This document shows positions 26,942 to 35,893 of a DNA stretch of 64,000 bases, in pieces. The first letter of the stretch is position 1, and each line of letters starts with the position of its first letter. The DNA comes from Limnohabitans sp. 103DPR2 (GTDB lineage: Bacteria > Pseudomonadota > Gammaproteobacteria > Burkholderiales > Burkholderiaceae_C). The notes under the pieces were generated by a model. It was not told where the DNA came from. It was given only the letters and a program-made list of their open reading frames with translations, and did not search any database. The stretch covers positions 1,240,001-1,304,000 of the forward strand of contig NZ_CP011834.1 in NCBI RefSeq assembly GCF_001412575.1, in the 5' to 3' direction. A program made the translations under genes and the position numbers.

Positions 26942-27883
26942 TTAAAAGGGCGGGCCTTCCTCTGAAGAGGCGGCTTCTGCAAACACATTCTCGCCGCCTA
27001 AGGCGGTGACCACGTCTTTGATGAGTGGGCCTAACATGCCGGTGCTCAGAACCACATCGGCATCGAACTTGTCATCGCCTTCGGTGCCAATGGCTTCAGG
27101 CTCTGTGCCGTCTAGAAAGCTGACTTTTTTGAACTGCAAATTGTCGGTGAGCACAAAGCTGGCTTTGCCTTCCCAGCTGAGGCCCAGCTGCGTTGGCAGC
27201 TTGCCATCGCGCACATGCTTGCGCACTTCGTCGGTGTTGAGCACGTGGCGGGTGTACTTGACCATGGGTTGGTCTTCCGCGCCCGATTTGAGGACGCATT
27301 CTTTTTCAACACTTAAAGCAGGTGGCAGCTCGTGCGGGTCGGTGGCCAACAACCAAGCGGCCATGCCGGTTTGGGGCGACATGGCCGTTTGCAGCAAGTT
27401 GAGGTCGAGCCCTGGCAACGCGCGCACCAATTGGGTGATGACCTCGTCGGCCTTGCTGGTGCTGCCAGCATCGATGGCCAACAAGCGGTCTTTGGGGTTG
27501 ATCCACACCATGACGGCACCTTGCTTGGCAAAGGCTTGGGGCAACAGGCTGTGCAAAATGTCTTCGCGCATTTCGCGTTGCTCTTTTTTTCCGGGCTTGC
27601 GGCCGGTTTTCTCCTCAATGTCTTTGGCCTGCAACTCGGCTTTTCGCTTGACGACGGAAGAGGGGACGGCCTTGGTCTCGATCAACAATTTGGCAATCCA
27701 TTGACCGCCTACGGACTCTAGCAAGGGACCATGGGCGACGCCGCGTGGTTCGGTCCAGCCGACCGATTTGTCTTGACCGGGGGAGCACTCTACAAAACGA
27801 TTGGCAGCCAGTGCTGTTTCAATCTCGGGAACTGTCGCCACCCAATTTGGCCCAATTCGATAGGCCATTACATTTTTAAACAC
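26942..27883 (-). CDS. rdgC: recombination-associated protein RdgC
   Basis: This 313-residue nucleoid-associated DNA-binding protein forms a ring dimer around double-stranded DNA and can limit RecA activity. The family start is clear: FKNVMAYRIG, then FVECSPGQDKSVGWTEPRG. ERKTGRKPGKK-like basic text (EKTGRKPGKKEQREMREDI) and MVWINPKDRLLAIDAGS follow. The start is a GTG at 27883, preceded by AAAGGA at a good distance. An internal ATG six codons later lacks such a site. Length is near the E. coli protein (303). Confidence 0.93.
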   Translation of the reverse strand: MFKNVMAYRIGPNWVATVPEIETALAANRFVECSPGQDKSVGWTEPRGVAHGPLLESVGGQWIAKLLIETKAVPSSVVKRKAELQAKDIEEKTGRKPGKKEQREMREDILHSLLPQAFAKQGAVMVWINPKDRLLAIDAGSTSKADEVITQLVRALPGLDLNLLQTAMSPQTGMAAWLLATDPHELPPALSVEKECVLKSGAEDQPMVKYTRHVLNTDEVRKHVRDGKLPTQLGLSWEGKASFVLTDNLQFKKVSFLDGTEPEAIGTEGDDKFDADVVLSTGMLGPLIKDVVTALGGENVFAEAASSEEGPPF

Positions 27884-27902
27884 GAAATTCCTTTGGGTAT
27901 TC

Positions 27903-27919
27903 TTTGACTTGAGGTCAAA
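27903..27919. promoter_or_regulatory. inverted repeat between rdgC and the racemase-like gene
   Basis: TTTGAC-TTGAG-GTCAAA lies in the 91-base divergent region. Each arm contains TTGAC, so it could also serve as a -35 element in either direction. No regulator can be assigned. Confidence 0.35.
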
Positions 27920-27974
27920 TTAATCGACATCATAGGGTGTTAATTTTGAATCAAAATCAGCCACACTTCGTCTC

Positions 27975-28697
27975 ATGGTCAGAAATTCTTTGTTACCCAA
28001 CTTAATGGCACGCAAACGCTGGGGTGTGTTGATGTTGGACACGCAATTTCCGCGTTTGCTGGGCGATATTGGCTGCCCTGAAGGCTGGCCATTTGACTTG
28101 ATGTATCAAAAAGTGCCCGGCATGTTTCCCCAAGAAATTGTGCGCAGCGCCGATAGTCTGAAGCAGCACTTGGTGCTGCCAGCCTTTGTCAATGCCAGTC
28201 GACAATTGATCGCGCAGGGCGCTGAAGGCATAACCACCAGTTGCGGCTTTTTGGTCTTGCTGCAAAACGAATTGCAAGCAACATTGCCAGTGCCTGTGAT
28301 CAGTTCTAGTTTGTTGTGTTTGCCACAATTGTTGGCAGTGCATGACACGGTGGGTGTCTTAACGATGGACGATGAAGCTTTGGGGGCTGCACATTTTCTG
28401 GCAGCAGGTGTCGCAGTCAAAGACTTGTCTCGGTTGCGCGTGCAGGGTGTTCAAAAAAACGAAGCTTTTGCCTTGGCTATTATGGGAAACCAATTGGAAA
28501 TGGATGTTGCAGCTGCTCAGAAAAGTGTGGTGTCAGCAGCATTGCGTTTGAAGCAAAAAGCCCCCGAAGTGAAGCATGTGGTTTTGGAGTGCACCAACAT
28601 GCCGCCTTATGCGGGGGCCATACAAGTGGCTACAGGCTGGCAACTGCACAGCCTGTATCAACTGCTTACAACTTCATCTGCTGAGGCATCCAAGTAA
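27975..28697 (+). CDS. aspartate/glutamate racemase-family protein
   Basis: This 240-residue protein has the alpha/beta fold of Asp/Glu/hydantoin racemases, which use two cysteines as acid and base and no cofactor. The candidate pair is Cys90 in GITTSCGFL and Cys206 in VVLECTNMPPYAG, at the expected spacing. Family members invert amino acids or hydantoins; the substrate is not clear. An alternative start (28005) would remove ten residues. The last 32 bases overlap the 3' end of the TRAP permease gene on the other strand. It faces a catabolic cluster containing a 5-oxoprolinase, so glutamate or a cyclic derivative is a plausible substrate (inference). Confidence 0.8.
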   Translation: MVRNSLLPNLMARKRWGVLMLDTQFPRLLGDIGCPEGWPFDLMYQKVPGMFPQEIVRSADSLKQHLVLPAFVNASRQLIAQGAEGITTSCGFLVLLQNELQATLPVPVISSSLLCLPQLLAVHDTVGVLTMDDEALGAAHFLAAGVAVKDLSRLRVQGVQKNEAFALAIMGNQLEMDVAAAQKSVVSAALRLKQKAPEVKHVVLECTNMPPYAGAIQVATGWQLHSLYQLLTTSSAEASK

Positions 28698-29967
28698 CGA
28701 TGCCAGGGAAGAAGTAAATTAACAAAACGGCCAACACCATCAAGAAGAACATGGGCAGTGTGGCTTTGGCAATCCACAGCAAGTCTTTGCCGGTCATGCC
28801 TTGCAACACAAACAAATTAAAACCCACAGGTGGGGTAATTTGAGCCATTTCAACCACCAGCACAATGAAGATGCCAAACCACAAGGGGTCGATACCGGCT
28901 TTTTGCACGGTGGGCATGATGACGCCCATGGTGAGGACCACCATCGAGATGCCATCTAAGAAGCATCCCAAGACCACGTAAAAAACGGTCAGCGCCAGAA
29001 TCAATTCAAATTGGCTCAGACCCAAAGTGGCAATCCATTCTGCCAAGTGCCGCGGCAAACCGATATAACCCATGGACAGCGTCAAGAACGAGGCCCCAGC
29101 CAAGATCAGGGCAATCATGCAGTAAAGCCGTGTTGCACCCATCAGAGCTTCTTTGAAGCTTGCCCGATTCAAGGACCCTTGAGCTGAAGACAAAAGCATG
29201 GCACCTACAACGCCAACTGCTGCTGCTTCAGTGGCAGTGGCAATGCCAGCGTAAATAGAACCAAGCACAGCAGCAATCAACAACACGACAGGAATCAGGC
29301 TGCCCGATTCGCGAATCTTTTCCATGAAGGTGTATTGACGATCGTTGGCAGGAACCTGTTCTGGATGTCGCAATGCCCAGTAAATGATGTAACCCGAAAA
29401 CAAACAAGCCAACATCAGGCCAGGCAAAATGCCGGCAATGAACAATTTGGCGATGGAAACGTCTGCCGTTACGCCGTAAACGATCATGATGATGGATGGC
29501 GGAATCAGCAGTCCCAAAGTTCCAGCGCCTGCCAAGGTGCCAATGACCATGTTGTCTGGATAACCTCTTTTTGACAGCTCAGGCAAAGTCATCTTGCCAA
29601 TGGTGGCGCAAGTGGCCGCCGAAGAACCCGATACCGCTGCAAAAATGGTGCATCCCGCCACATTGGTGTGCAAGAGGCGACCCGGTAAAGCTTGGAGCCA
29701 GGGTGCCAAGCCTTTGAACATGTCTTGACTGAGTCGCGTTCTAAAAAGAATTTCTCCCATCCAAATGAACAAAGGCAATGCTGTGAGGGTCCAGCTGGAA
29801 GAGGATCCCCAGATGGTGACGGCCATGGCGTCGCCAGCAGGACGGCTGCTGAACAATTGCATGCCCACCCAAGCCACGCCTGACAAGGACAAGCCAATCC
29901 AGACGCCACTGCCCAAAATGAGAAACAGCGTTGCAACCAGCAGCGCTGTGATCAGTAAATCATTCAT
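28666..29967 (-). CDS. TRAP transporter large permease (DctM type)
   Basis: This is a 433-residue inner-membrane transport subunit with about twelve helices and the normal DctM length. It shows GAGTLGLLIPPSIIMIVYG at about residues 150-168 and ATATEAAAVGVVGA in the second half, with MAQITPPVGFNLFVLQG near the end. It is the last gene of a receptor, small permease, large permease operon; GAG lies a few bases before the ATG and only two bases separate it from the small subunit stop. The substrate is unknown. Confidence 0.92.
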   Translation of the reverse strand: MNDLLITALLVATLFLILGSGVWIGLSLSGVAWVGMQLFSSRPAGDAMAVTIWGSSSSWTLTALPLFIWMGEILFRTRLSQDMFKGLAPWLQALPGRLLHTNVAGCTIFAAVSGSSAATCATIGKMTLPELSKRGYPDNMVIGTLAGAGTLGLLIPPSIIMIVYGVTADVSIAKLFIAGILPGLMLACLFSGYIIYWALRHPEQVPANDRQYTFMEKIRESGSLIPVVLLIAAVLGSIYAGIATATEAAAVGVVGAMLLSSAQGSLNRASFKEALMGATRLYCMIALILAGASFLTLSMGYIGLPRHLAEWIATLGLSQFELILALTVFYVVLGCFLDGISMVVLTMGVIMPTVQKAGIDPLWFGIFIVLVVEMAQITPPVGFNLFVLQGMTGKDLLWIAKATLPMFFLMVLAVLLIYFFPGIVTWMPQQMKL

Positions 29968-29969
29968 AG

Positions 29970-30479
29970 TTACTCGTTGTGTAACGCTTCATCTGAATTC
30001 AAGGCAACTCGTTTGCCCAGAATTTCCAAAATCAATTCGTCGATGAAAGCGATCGCCAAAACCACGGTACCAAGTGCCATGGAAATTTGTGGAATCCACA
30101 AGGGCGTTGCATCATTGCTGGTGGAAATGTCGTGGAAGGTGTATGACTGCCAAGACAAACGAATGCTGTAGTACGCCATGAGGCAGGCTAAAAAAGTGGC
30201 CATGCCCAATGCCCACAATTCAATGCCTTTGAGCCAGCCGCCTTTGAATCGGCTGATGAGTACCGTGACACGAATGTGCTCGCCTTTTTTCAAGGTGTGC
30301 GCCAAAGCCAAGAAGCCACTGGCGGCCATGCAATAGCCCGCATAAGCATCTGTGCCTCTGATGTGAAAGTTAAATTCACGGCCAATGATGGACATCAAAA
30401 CCATCGCGAGCATGGCGCACATGAAAAGCGCCGCCAAAGCGGCGGCGCTGTCATAAATGCGGTTTAACAAACTGCGCAT
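29970..30479 (-). CDS. TRAP transporter small permease (DctQ type)
   Basis: This 169-residue four-helix inner-membrane subunit has the DctQ pattern, including the AGYCMAASGFLALAHTLKKG segment and a basic HIRVTVL turn after it. It lies six bases after the receptor gene and two bases before the large permease, so the three subunits are cotranscribed. Confidence 0.88.
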   Translation of the reverse strand: MRSLLNRIYDSAAALAALFMCAMLAMVLMSIIGREFNFHIRGTDAYAGYCMAASGFLALAHTLKKGEHIRVTVLISRFKGGWLKGIELWALGMATFLACLMAYYSIRLSWQSYTFHDISTSNDATPLWIPQISMALGTVVLAIAFIDELILEILGKRVALNSDEALHNE

Positions 30480-30485
30480 TGTGAA

Positions 30486-31469
30486 TCAAAGCTTGTTGTA
30501 GGCATCGACCAAAGCTTTGCCCTCAGGACCCGCTTTTTCAAGCCATTCCTTCAACATCACATCGCCTACTTTTTTCATGTCGGCTTTGAGCTGTGCAGAT
30601 GGTGTGACGATGTTCATGCCGTTCTTTTTGAGCAAGTCAATGTATTCACCGTTCTTGGCTTGAGATACTTTCCAGCCGCGTGCGTCTGCATCAGCGCCTG
30701 CTTTTAAAACGGCTTGTTTGGTCCCGGCGTCGAGGGCATCAAATGCGGCTTTGTTCATGATGACCGCATTTTTGGGCAGCCAAGCTTGTGTGTCGTACCA
30801 GTACTTGATGTGCTCGTAAGTTTTGGTGTCGTAGCCAGTTGAGCCTGAAGACATGTAGCTTTCAATCACACCTGTTGCCATAGCTTGCGAGAGCTCGGCT
30901 GCTTGCACAGTGACAGGCTGAGCGCCAACCAATTCGGCTATGCGGGCTGTGGATGGGCTGTAAGCGCGCCATTTCACACCCTTCAAATCTGCGGCCGAGT
31001 TGATGGGCTTCTTCACATAGATGCCTTGTGGTGGCCATGCCACTGCATACAACAAGATCATGCCTTGCTCAGCCAGTTTCTTTTCCAAGAAAGGACGTTG
31101 AGCTTTGTAGAGTTTGAAAGATTCTTCATAGCTGTCAGCCAAGAAGGGCAGTCCATCGGCGCCAAACAATTGCCATTCATTTTGGAAGTTGGCCAACAAG
31201 ATTTCACCAATTTGTGCTTGACCACCTTGCACAGCACGCTTGATTTCAGGCGCTTTGAACAATGACGCATTGGCATGCACGGTAATCTTCAATTTGCCGC
31301 CAGAAGCTTTTTCAACATCGTTGGCAAATTGCACCAAATTTTCGGTGTGAAAGTTGTTGGCGGGGTAGGCTGCCGGCAAGTCCCACTTAGTCTGGGCTTG
31401 GACGGATGCAATGCCACCCATGGCCAACACAGTGGTGATCAGGGCTTTGGAAATTAAACGTCTTTTCAT
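30486..31469 (-). CDS. TRAP transporter substrate-binding protein (DctP type)
   Basis: This periplasmic receptor has 327 residues. It begins with a Sec signal peptide (MKRRLISKALITTVLAMGG, cleavage near VQAQ). The mature part has the DctP signatures WDLPAAYPANNFHTEN and later GVKWRAYSPSTARI, with the conserved Arg that binds the ligand carboxylate. GGAG lies about six bases before ATG 31469; the open frame could extend twelve codons further. The gene is divergent from the 5-oxoprolinase gene, 198 bases away, which suggests that the ligand is a carboxylate handled by that enzyme (inference). Confidence 0.9.
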   Translation of the reverse strand: MKRRLISKALITTVLAMGGIASVQAQTKWDLPAAYPANNFHTENLVQFANDVEKASGGKLKITVHANASLFKAPEIKRAVQGGQAQIGEILLANFQNEWQLFGADGLPFLADSYEESFKLYKAQRPFLEKKLAEQGMILLYAVAWPPQGIYVKKPINSAADLKGVKWRAYSPSTARIAELVGAQPVTVQAAELSQAMATGVIESYMSSGSTGYDTKTYEHIKYWYDTQAWLPKNAVIMNKAAFDALDAGTKQAVLKAGADADARGWKVSQAKNGEYIDLLKKNGMNIVTPSAQLKADMKKVGDVMLKEWLEKAGPEGKALVDAYNKL

Positions 31470-31603
31470 AGGTGCTCCATTGAATGAAAAAAAATCAGAA
31501 AGCATTGCAAGAATAGCACTGACTGCAAATGCAAAATACAGGCCCGGCTTGGTAGAAACGCGATGTTCATCACGAAGATGAGTCTGAAAGGTTTAACATC
31601 TCG

Positions 31604-31619
31604 TTCAATATCAATTGAA
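31604..31619. promoter_or_regulatory. inverted repeat upstream of the 5-oxoprolinase gene
   Basis: TTCAAT-ATCA-ATTGAA lies about 50 bases before the oxoprolinase start, in the divergent region shared with the TRAP receptor gene. It is a candidate operator. Regulator genes of the Lrp and LysR types lie within 6 kb. Confidence 0.4.
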
Positions 31620-31621
31620 AA

Positions 31622-31639
31622 CAGCCCTCAACAGGGCTG
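31622..31639 (+). promoter_or_regulatory. small leader hairpin before the 5-oxoprolinase gene
   Basis: This is a perfect seven-pair stem CAGCCCT-CAAC-AGGGCTG, three bases after the inverted repeat and 28 bases before the ATG. No T run follows. Confidence 0.4.
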
Positions 31640-31667
31640 AATTGCGCTGTCATTTTAAGGAAAATCA

Positions 31668-34600
31668 ATGTCGAGCTTACCGTCCAGTCCGTTGTGGCAA
31701 TTCTGGATTGACAGAGGGGGCACATTCACAGACATCGTGGGCAAACAGCCTGATGGTCAGTTGGTCACTCACAAACTGTTGTCTGAAAATCCTGATCAGT
31801 ACAAAGACGCAGCGGTGGCGGGTATTCGCCATTTGTTAGGGTTGAAATCGAACGAGCCAGTAAGCCCCAATTTGGTGAGTTGCGTCAAGATGGGCACCAC
31901 AGTGGCCACCAATGCACTGTTAGAGCGAAAAGGTGAGCGCACCTTGTTGGTGACCACGCAAGGTTTCCGTGACGCTTTGCGAATTGCTTATCAAAACCGT
32001 CCGCGCTTGTTTGACCGCAATATCGTCTTGCCTGAATTGCTCTACAGCGAGGTGATTGAAGCGCAAGAGCGCATGTCGGCGCAAGGTGAAGTGATTGAAG
32101 CGCTGCATGTCGATGCATTGCGCGCGCAATTGCAAACTCAATTTGATGCTGGCATTCGCAGCGTGGCCATTGTTTTCATGCACGCTTATCGTTATTCGCA
32201 ACACGAAGTTTTGGCTGCGCAGTTGGCGCGTGAAATTGGCTTCACGCAAATCAGCACCTCCCATCAAACCAGTCCCTTGATGAAGTTTGTCAGCCGCGGT
32301 GACACCACCGTTGTCGATGCCTATTTATCACCCATCTTGCGCCGCTATGTCGACCAAGTGGCGAGTGAAATGCCAGGCGTCAAGCTGATGTTCATGCAGT
32401 CATCCGGTGGTCTGACAGACGCGCACGCCTTTGCGGGCAAGGATGCCATTTTGAGTGGTCCTGCTGGGGGCATTGTGGGCATGGCGCGCACCGCCGAAGG
32501 CGCGGGTCACGACAAAGTGATTGGCTTTGACATGGGCGGCACGTCTACGGATGTGTCGCACTATGCAGGTCAGTTTGAGCGCGAGTTTGAAACGCAAGTG
32601 GCAGGCATTCGCATGCGTGCGCCCATGATGAGCATTCACACCGTGGCGGCCGGCGGTGGTTCTTTGTTGCAATTTGATGGCGCGCGTTTGCGCGTGGGTC
32701 CGCAAAGCGCTGGTGCCAATCCAGGGCCGGCCAGTTACAGACGTGGTGGCCCTTTGGCGGTCACAGATGCCAACGTGTTGGTGGGCAAAGTGCAGCCCGA
32801 CTTCTTCCCCGCTGTGTTTGGTCCTGAGGGCAATCAGCGTTTAGACAAGCAGGCTGTCGCAGAACGTTTTGATGTTTTGTCTCAGCAAATGAACCGACCC
32901 GCCGAAGCCATTGCCGATGGTTTTCTGCGGATTGCAGTGCAGCAGATGGCGAACGCCATCAAGAAAATCTCAGTGGCGCGCGGCTACGACGTCACGCGCT
33001 ACACCTTGCAATGTTTTGGGGGCGCTGGTGGGCAGCACGCTTGTATGGTGGCCGATGCACTGGGCATGAAACAAGTCTATGTGCACCCCTTGGCGGGGGT
33101 GTTGTCTGCGTATGGCATGGGCTTGGCCGATCAGAGTTTGATTCGGGAACAAGCGGTAGAGTTGCGGCTGACGCCAGAGGCCATGCCAGCTTTGTTGGCG
33201 CCTCTTCAAAGTTTGGGCGATGCAGCGCGCGCTGCTTTGTCTCAGCAAGCCTTGGGCGATGCCATTGAATTGCACCAGCGCGTGCATGTGCGGTACGAAG
33301 GCAGTGATTCCGCCCTGGTGGTCAGCATGGGCAGCTTGGAAGAAATAACCGCGCGATTCGAGCAGGCTTACCGTCAACGCTTTGCATTTTTAATGACGGG
33401 CAAGGCCCTCATGGTGGAAGCCGTTTCAGTCGAGGCTTTGATCAAAGGAGACGCTGCGGTTGAAGTGCCACGATCGGTGAACCCTGTGCGGGATGTCCCC
33501 AAACGCGCTACCGTGCGCATGTACGCTGCAGGCTCCGATGGTGAATCGCGCTGGTGGGATGCCGGCTTGTTTGTGCGCGAAGACTTGCGTATCGGTGATG
33601 TGATTGCAGGACCCGCCATCATTGCAGAGAAAAACGCCACCACAGTGGTCGAGCCTGGCTGGCAAGCGCAAGTAACTGCGCTGGACCATCTGTTGCTGAA
33701 CCGTGTGGAAGTGCGTCAAACCAAACATGCAGCTGGCACCACGGTCGATCCAGTGTTGTTGGAAGTGTTCAACAACCTGTTCATGAACATTGCCGAGCAA
33801 ATGGGTTTGCAATTGCAAAACACCGCTTATTCGGTGAACATCAAAGAGCGTCTTGATTTTTCATGCGCTTTGTTCAATGCCCAAGGCCACTTGATAGCCA
33901 ATGCGCCTCACATGCCCGTGCACTTGGGCAGCATGGGAGAAAGCATCAAAACCGTCATCCGTGAAAACGCAGGCAAGATGCACCGCGGGGATGTGTTTGT
34001 GCTCAATGACCCGTATCACGGCGGCACGCACTTGCCGGATGTGACGGTCATCACGCCCGTATTTTTAGAAGGTGCAACGCAGCCAGAGTTTTATGTAGGC
34101 TCGCGTGGTCACCATGCTGACATAGGCGGCACCACACCGGGCTCGATGCCACCTTTCTCCACCACCATTCAAGAAGAAGGTGTGCAAATTAACAACTTCA
34201 AGTTGGTGTCTGAAGGCGTTTTGCAGGAGCAGGGCATGTTGGACTTGTTGGCCAGTGGTCAATACCCCAGTCGCAATCCGCAACAAAACATGGCCGATTT
34301 GCGCGCTCAATTGGCCGCCAACGAAAAGGGAGTACAAGAGTTGCACAAAATGGTGGCTGAGTTTGGCTTGGATGTGGTTCAGGCCTACATGCGCCATGTG
34401 CAAGACAACGCTGAAGAATCGGTGCGCCGCGTGATCACACGCTTGAAAGATGGCGCCTTCACCTTGCCCCTCGACAATGGCGCGCAAATTCAAGTGGCCG
34501 TTCGCGTGGATGCCAAAAACCGCAGCGCAGAAATTGATTTCACAGGTACCAGTGCGCAGCAGACCAACAACTTCAATGCGCCCACAGCGGTGTGCATGGC

Positions 34601-35312
34601 GGCGGTGTTGTATGTGTTCAGAAGTTTGGTCAACGACGACATTCCGCTGAATGCGGGGTGTTTGAAACCTTTGAACGTGATCATCCCCGAGGGCTGTATG
34701 CTCAATCCCAATTTTCCAGCTTCTGTGGTGGCGGGCAATGTGGAAACATCGAGCTGCATCACCAATGCCTTGTTTGGCGCTTTGGGTGTGATGGCGGGTA
34801 GTCAACCCACCATGAACAACTTCACCTTTGGCAATGCCAAGTACCAGTACTACGAAACCATCTCGGGTGGCAGTGGTGCAGGTGTGATGGTGGACGAGCA
34901 AGGGCAGATCACTTCAGGCTTCAATGGCACTTCGGTGGTCCAGACGCATATGACCAACTCACGCCTGACCGATCCTGAAATATTGGAGTTTCGCTTCCCA
35001 GTGCGGTTGGAGAGCTACGCCATGCGCCAAGGTTCGGGCGGGCACGGCAAATGGCAGGGGGGCATGGGTGGTGTCAGGCGCATCCGATTCTTAGAGCCCA
35101 TGACGGCCAGCATTTTGTCCAATGGCCGCGTGCATCCCGCATTTGGCATGGCCGGTGGCAAAGCAGGTGCACCAGGTATCAACCAAGTGCAGCGTGCTGA
35201 TGGTCGTACAGAAGTGTTGAAACACATTGGCCAAGTGGAAATGGCACCGGGCGATGTGTTTGAAATTCACACGCCTGGTGGCGGTGGGTACGGCGCTGAA
35301 GTCAGAAAGTGA
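31668..35312 (+). CDS. fused 5-oxoprolinase / hydantoinase (HyuA-HyuB in one chain)
   Basis: This 1214-residue cytoplasmic enzyme of the oxoprolinase family opens a cyclic amide with ATP, in the best known case 5-oxo-L-proline to L-glutamate. The N-terminal HyuA part (about 1-690) starts with [13 protein letters not shown], followed by [15 protein letters not shown] and an ATPase motif [10 protein letters not shown]. The HyuB part (about 700-1214) contains [14 protein letters not shown] and [15 protein letters not shown], the presumed metal site. The single-chain form resembles eukaryotic oxoprolinases; many bacteria have two genes. AAGGA lies just before the ATG. Whether the substrate is 5-oxoproline or a hydantoin is not decided by sequence. 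Confidence 0.9.
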   Translation: MSSLPSSPLWQFWIDRGGTFTDIVGKQPDGQLVTHKLLSENPDQYKDAAVAGIRHLLGLKSNEPVSPNLVSCVKMGTTVATNALLERKGERTLLVTTQGFRDALRIAYQNRPRLFDRNIVLPELLYSEVIEAQERMSAQGEVIEALHVDALRAQLQTQFDAGIRSVAIVFMHAYRYSQHEVLAAQLAREIGFTQISTSHQTSPLMKFVSRGDTTVVDAYLSPILRRYVDQVASEMPGVKLMFMQSSGGLTDAHAFAGKDAILSGPAGGIVGMARTAEGAGHDKVIGFDMGGTSTDVSHYAGQFEREFETQVAGIRMRAPMMSIHTVAAGGGSLLQFDGARLRVGPQSAGANPGPASYRRGGPLAVTDANVLVGKVQPDFFPAVFGPEGNQRLDKQAVAERFDVLSQQMNRPAEAIADGFLRIAVQQMANAIKKISVARGYDVTRYTLQCFGGAGGQHACMVADALGMKQVYVHPLAGVLSAYGMGLADQSLIREQAVELRLTPEAMPALLAPLQSLGDAARAALSQQALGDAIELHQRVHVRYEGSDSALVVSMGSLEEITARFEQAYRQRFAFLMTGKALMVEAVSVEALIKGDAAVEVPRSVNPVRDVPKRATVRMYAAGSDGESRWWDAGLFVREDLRIGDVIAGPAIIAEKNATTVVEPGWQAQVTALDHLLLNRVEVRQTKHAAGTTVDPVLLEVFNNLFMNIAEQMGLQLQNTAYSVNIKERLDFSCALFNAQGHLIANAPHMPVHLGSMGESIKTVIRENAGKMHRGDVFVLNDPYHGGTHLPDVTVITPVFLEGATQPEFYVGSRGHHADIGGTTPGSMPPFSTTIQEEGVQINNFKLVSEGVLQEQGMLDLLASGQYPSRNPQQNMADLRAQLAANEKGVQELHKMVAEFGLDVVQAYMRHVQDNAEESVRRVITRLKDGAFTLPLDNGAQIQVAVRVDAKNRSAEIDFTGTSAQQTNNFNAPTAVCMAAVLYVFRSLVNDDIPLNAGCLKPLNVIIPEGCMLNPNFPASVVAGNVETSSCITNALFGALGVMAGSQPTMNNFTFGNAKYQYYETISGGSGAGVMVDEQGQITSGFNGTSVVQTHMTNSRLTDPEILEFRFPVRLESYAMRQGSGGHGKWQGGMGGVRRIRFLEPMTASILSNGRVHPAFGMAGGKAGAPGINQVQRADGRTEVLKHIGQVEMAPGDVFEIHTPGGGGYGAEVRK

Positions 35313-35315
35313 GAG

Positions 35316-35352
35316 ATCCACCTAGCGGTAAGAAGCTAGGTGGATGTTTGTT
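35316..35352 (+). terminator. intrinsic terminator of the 5-oxoprolinase gene
   Basis: An 11-pair stem ATCCACCTAGC/GCTAGGTGGAT with an eight-base loop starts four bases after the stop and is followed by GTTTGTTTCTG. It overlaps the last codons and stop of the convergent lrp-type gene (stop at 35322-35324). Confidence 0.8.
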
Positions 35353-35741
35353 TCTGTCGATCGAATACCGCTGATCAAACGGATTCTTTCTAGCGCGTTA
35401 GATAAGGCCTTCATGGAGGGGGCCTCTATTTCCGCCAGGAGGTCCCAGCGGCCATTGGTATCGTGAAGCGCGCAGACGCTGGGCTCTCCCAGCAAACTGG
35501 CGATGACCTGACGCGTGGTGTTGCCTTCTACCAATACGCCCATCCAAGCCCTGATGGTTTCGGGTTCAGTGTCGGGTCTTAGCTTGATGGTGTAGCCCAC
35601 GATCACTTGTGAGTCTTCCAGTTTTCGCAAGCGATTGTTGATGGTGCCGCGCGACACCTTCAACTTGTGAGCCAAGTCAGCGATGCTCATCCGGGCATCT
35701 TGTCGTAGCAAGCCGATGAGTTTTTGGTCAATATCGTCCAT
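35322..35741 (-). CDS. Lrp/AsnC-family transcriptional regulator
   Basis: This 139-residue regulator has an N-terminal helix-turn-helix (about 1-50: DDIDQKLIGLLRQDARMSIADLAHKLKVSRGTI is the core region) and a C-terminal RAM ligand-binding domain. Family members are octamers that sense amino acids and bend promoter DNA. It diverges from the ornithine cyclodeaminase gene, with two long inverted repeats in the promoter region between them. Control of that gene by ornithine or a related amino acid is likely (inference). Its 3' end is embedded in the oxoprolinase terminator. Confidence 0.9.
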   Translation of the reverse strand: MDDIDQKLIGLLRQDARMSIADLAHKLKVSRGTINNRLRKLEDSQVIVGYTIKLRPDTEPETIRAWMGVLVEGNTTRQVIASLLGEPSVCALHDTNGRWDLLAEIEAPSMKALSNALERIRLISGIRSTETNIHLASYR

Positions 35742-35760
35742 TTGAAATCATTCGTCCTAA

Positions 35761-35798
35761 TTTGCCGAAATGATACTTTATTGTGTCATTTTGGTAAA
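35761..35798. promoter_or_regulatory. candidate Lrp-type operator 1 (lrp/ocd divergent promoter)
   Basis: This is an imperfect inverted repeat with 13-base arms, TTTGCCGAAATGA and TCATTTTGGTAAA, matching in 11 of 13 positions around a 12-base AT-rich spacer. It lies 20-57 bases before the regulator start, as expected for autoregulation. Confidence 0.6.
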
Positions 35799-35799
35799 T

Positions 35800-35831
35800 A
35801 AATGATCAAAAAAATACATTTTTGACCATTT
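35800..35831. promoter_or_regulatory. candidate Lrp-type operator 2 (lrp/ocd divergent promoter)
   Basis: This is an inverted repeat with 13-base arms, AAATGATCAAAAA and TTTTTGACCATTT, matching in 12 of 13 positions with a six-base spacer. It begins two bases after operator 1 and shares its AAATGA/TCATTT core. Two adjacent sites fit cooperative binding by an Lrp octamer. Confidence 0.6.
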
Positions 35832-35893
35832 CAATTGATTCACTTCTTATGCAAACTCTGCTCTTCTCGTTTTGATAGATCTTGAGTTTCCTT

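Noticed and set aside
34065..34901. 278-codon open frame opposite the oxoprolinase gene
   Set aside because: It is antisense to the HyuB part and has a His-rich, unstructured look without any motif.
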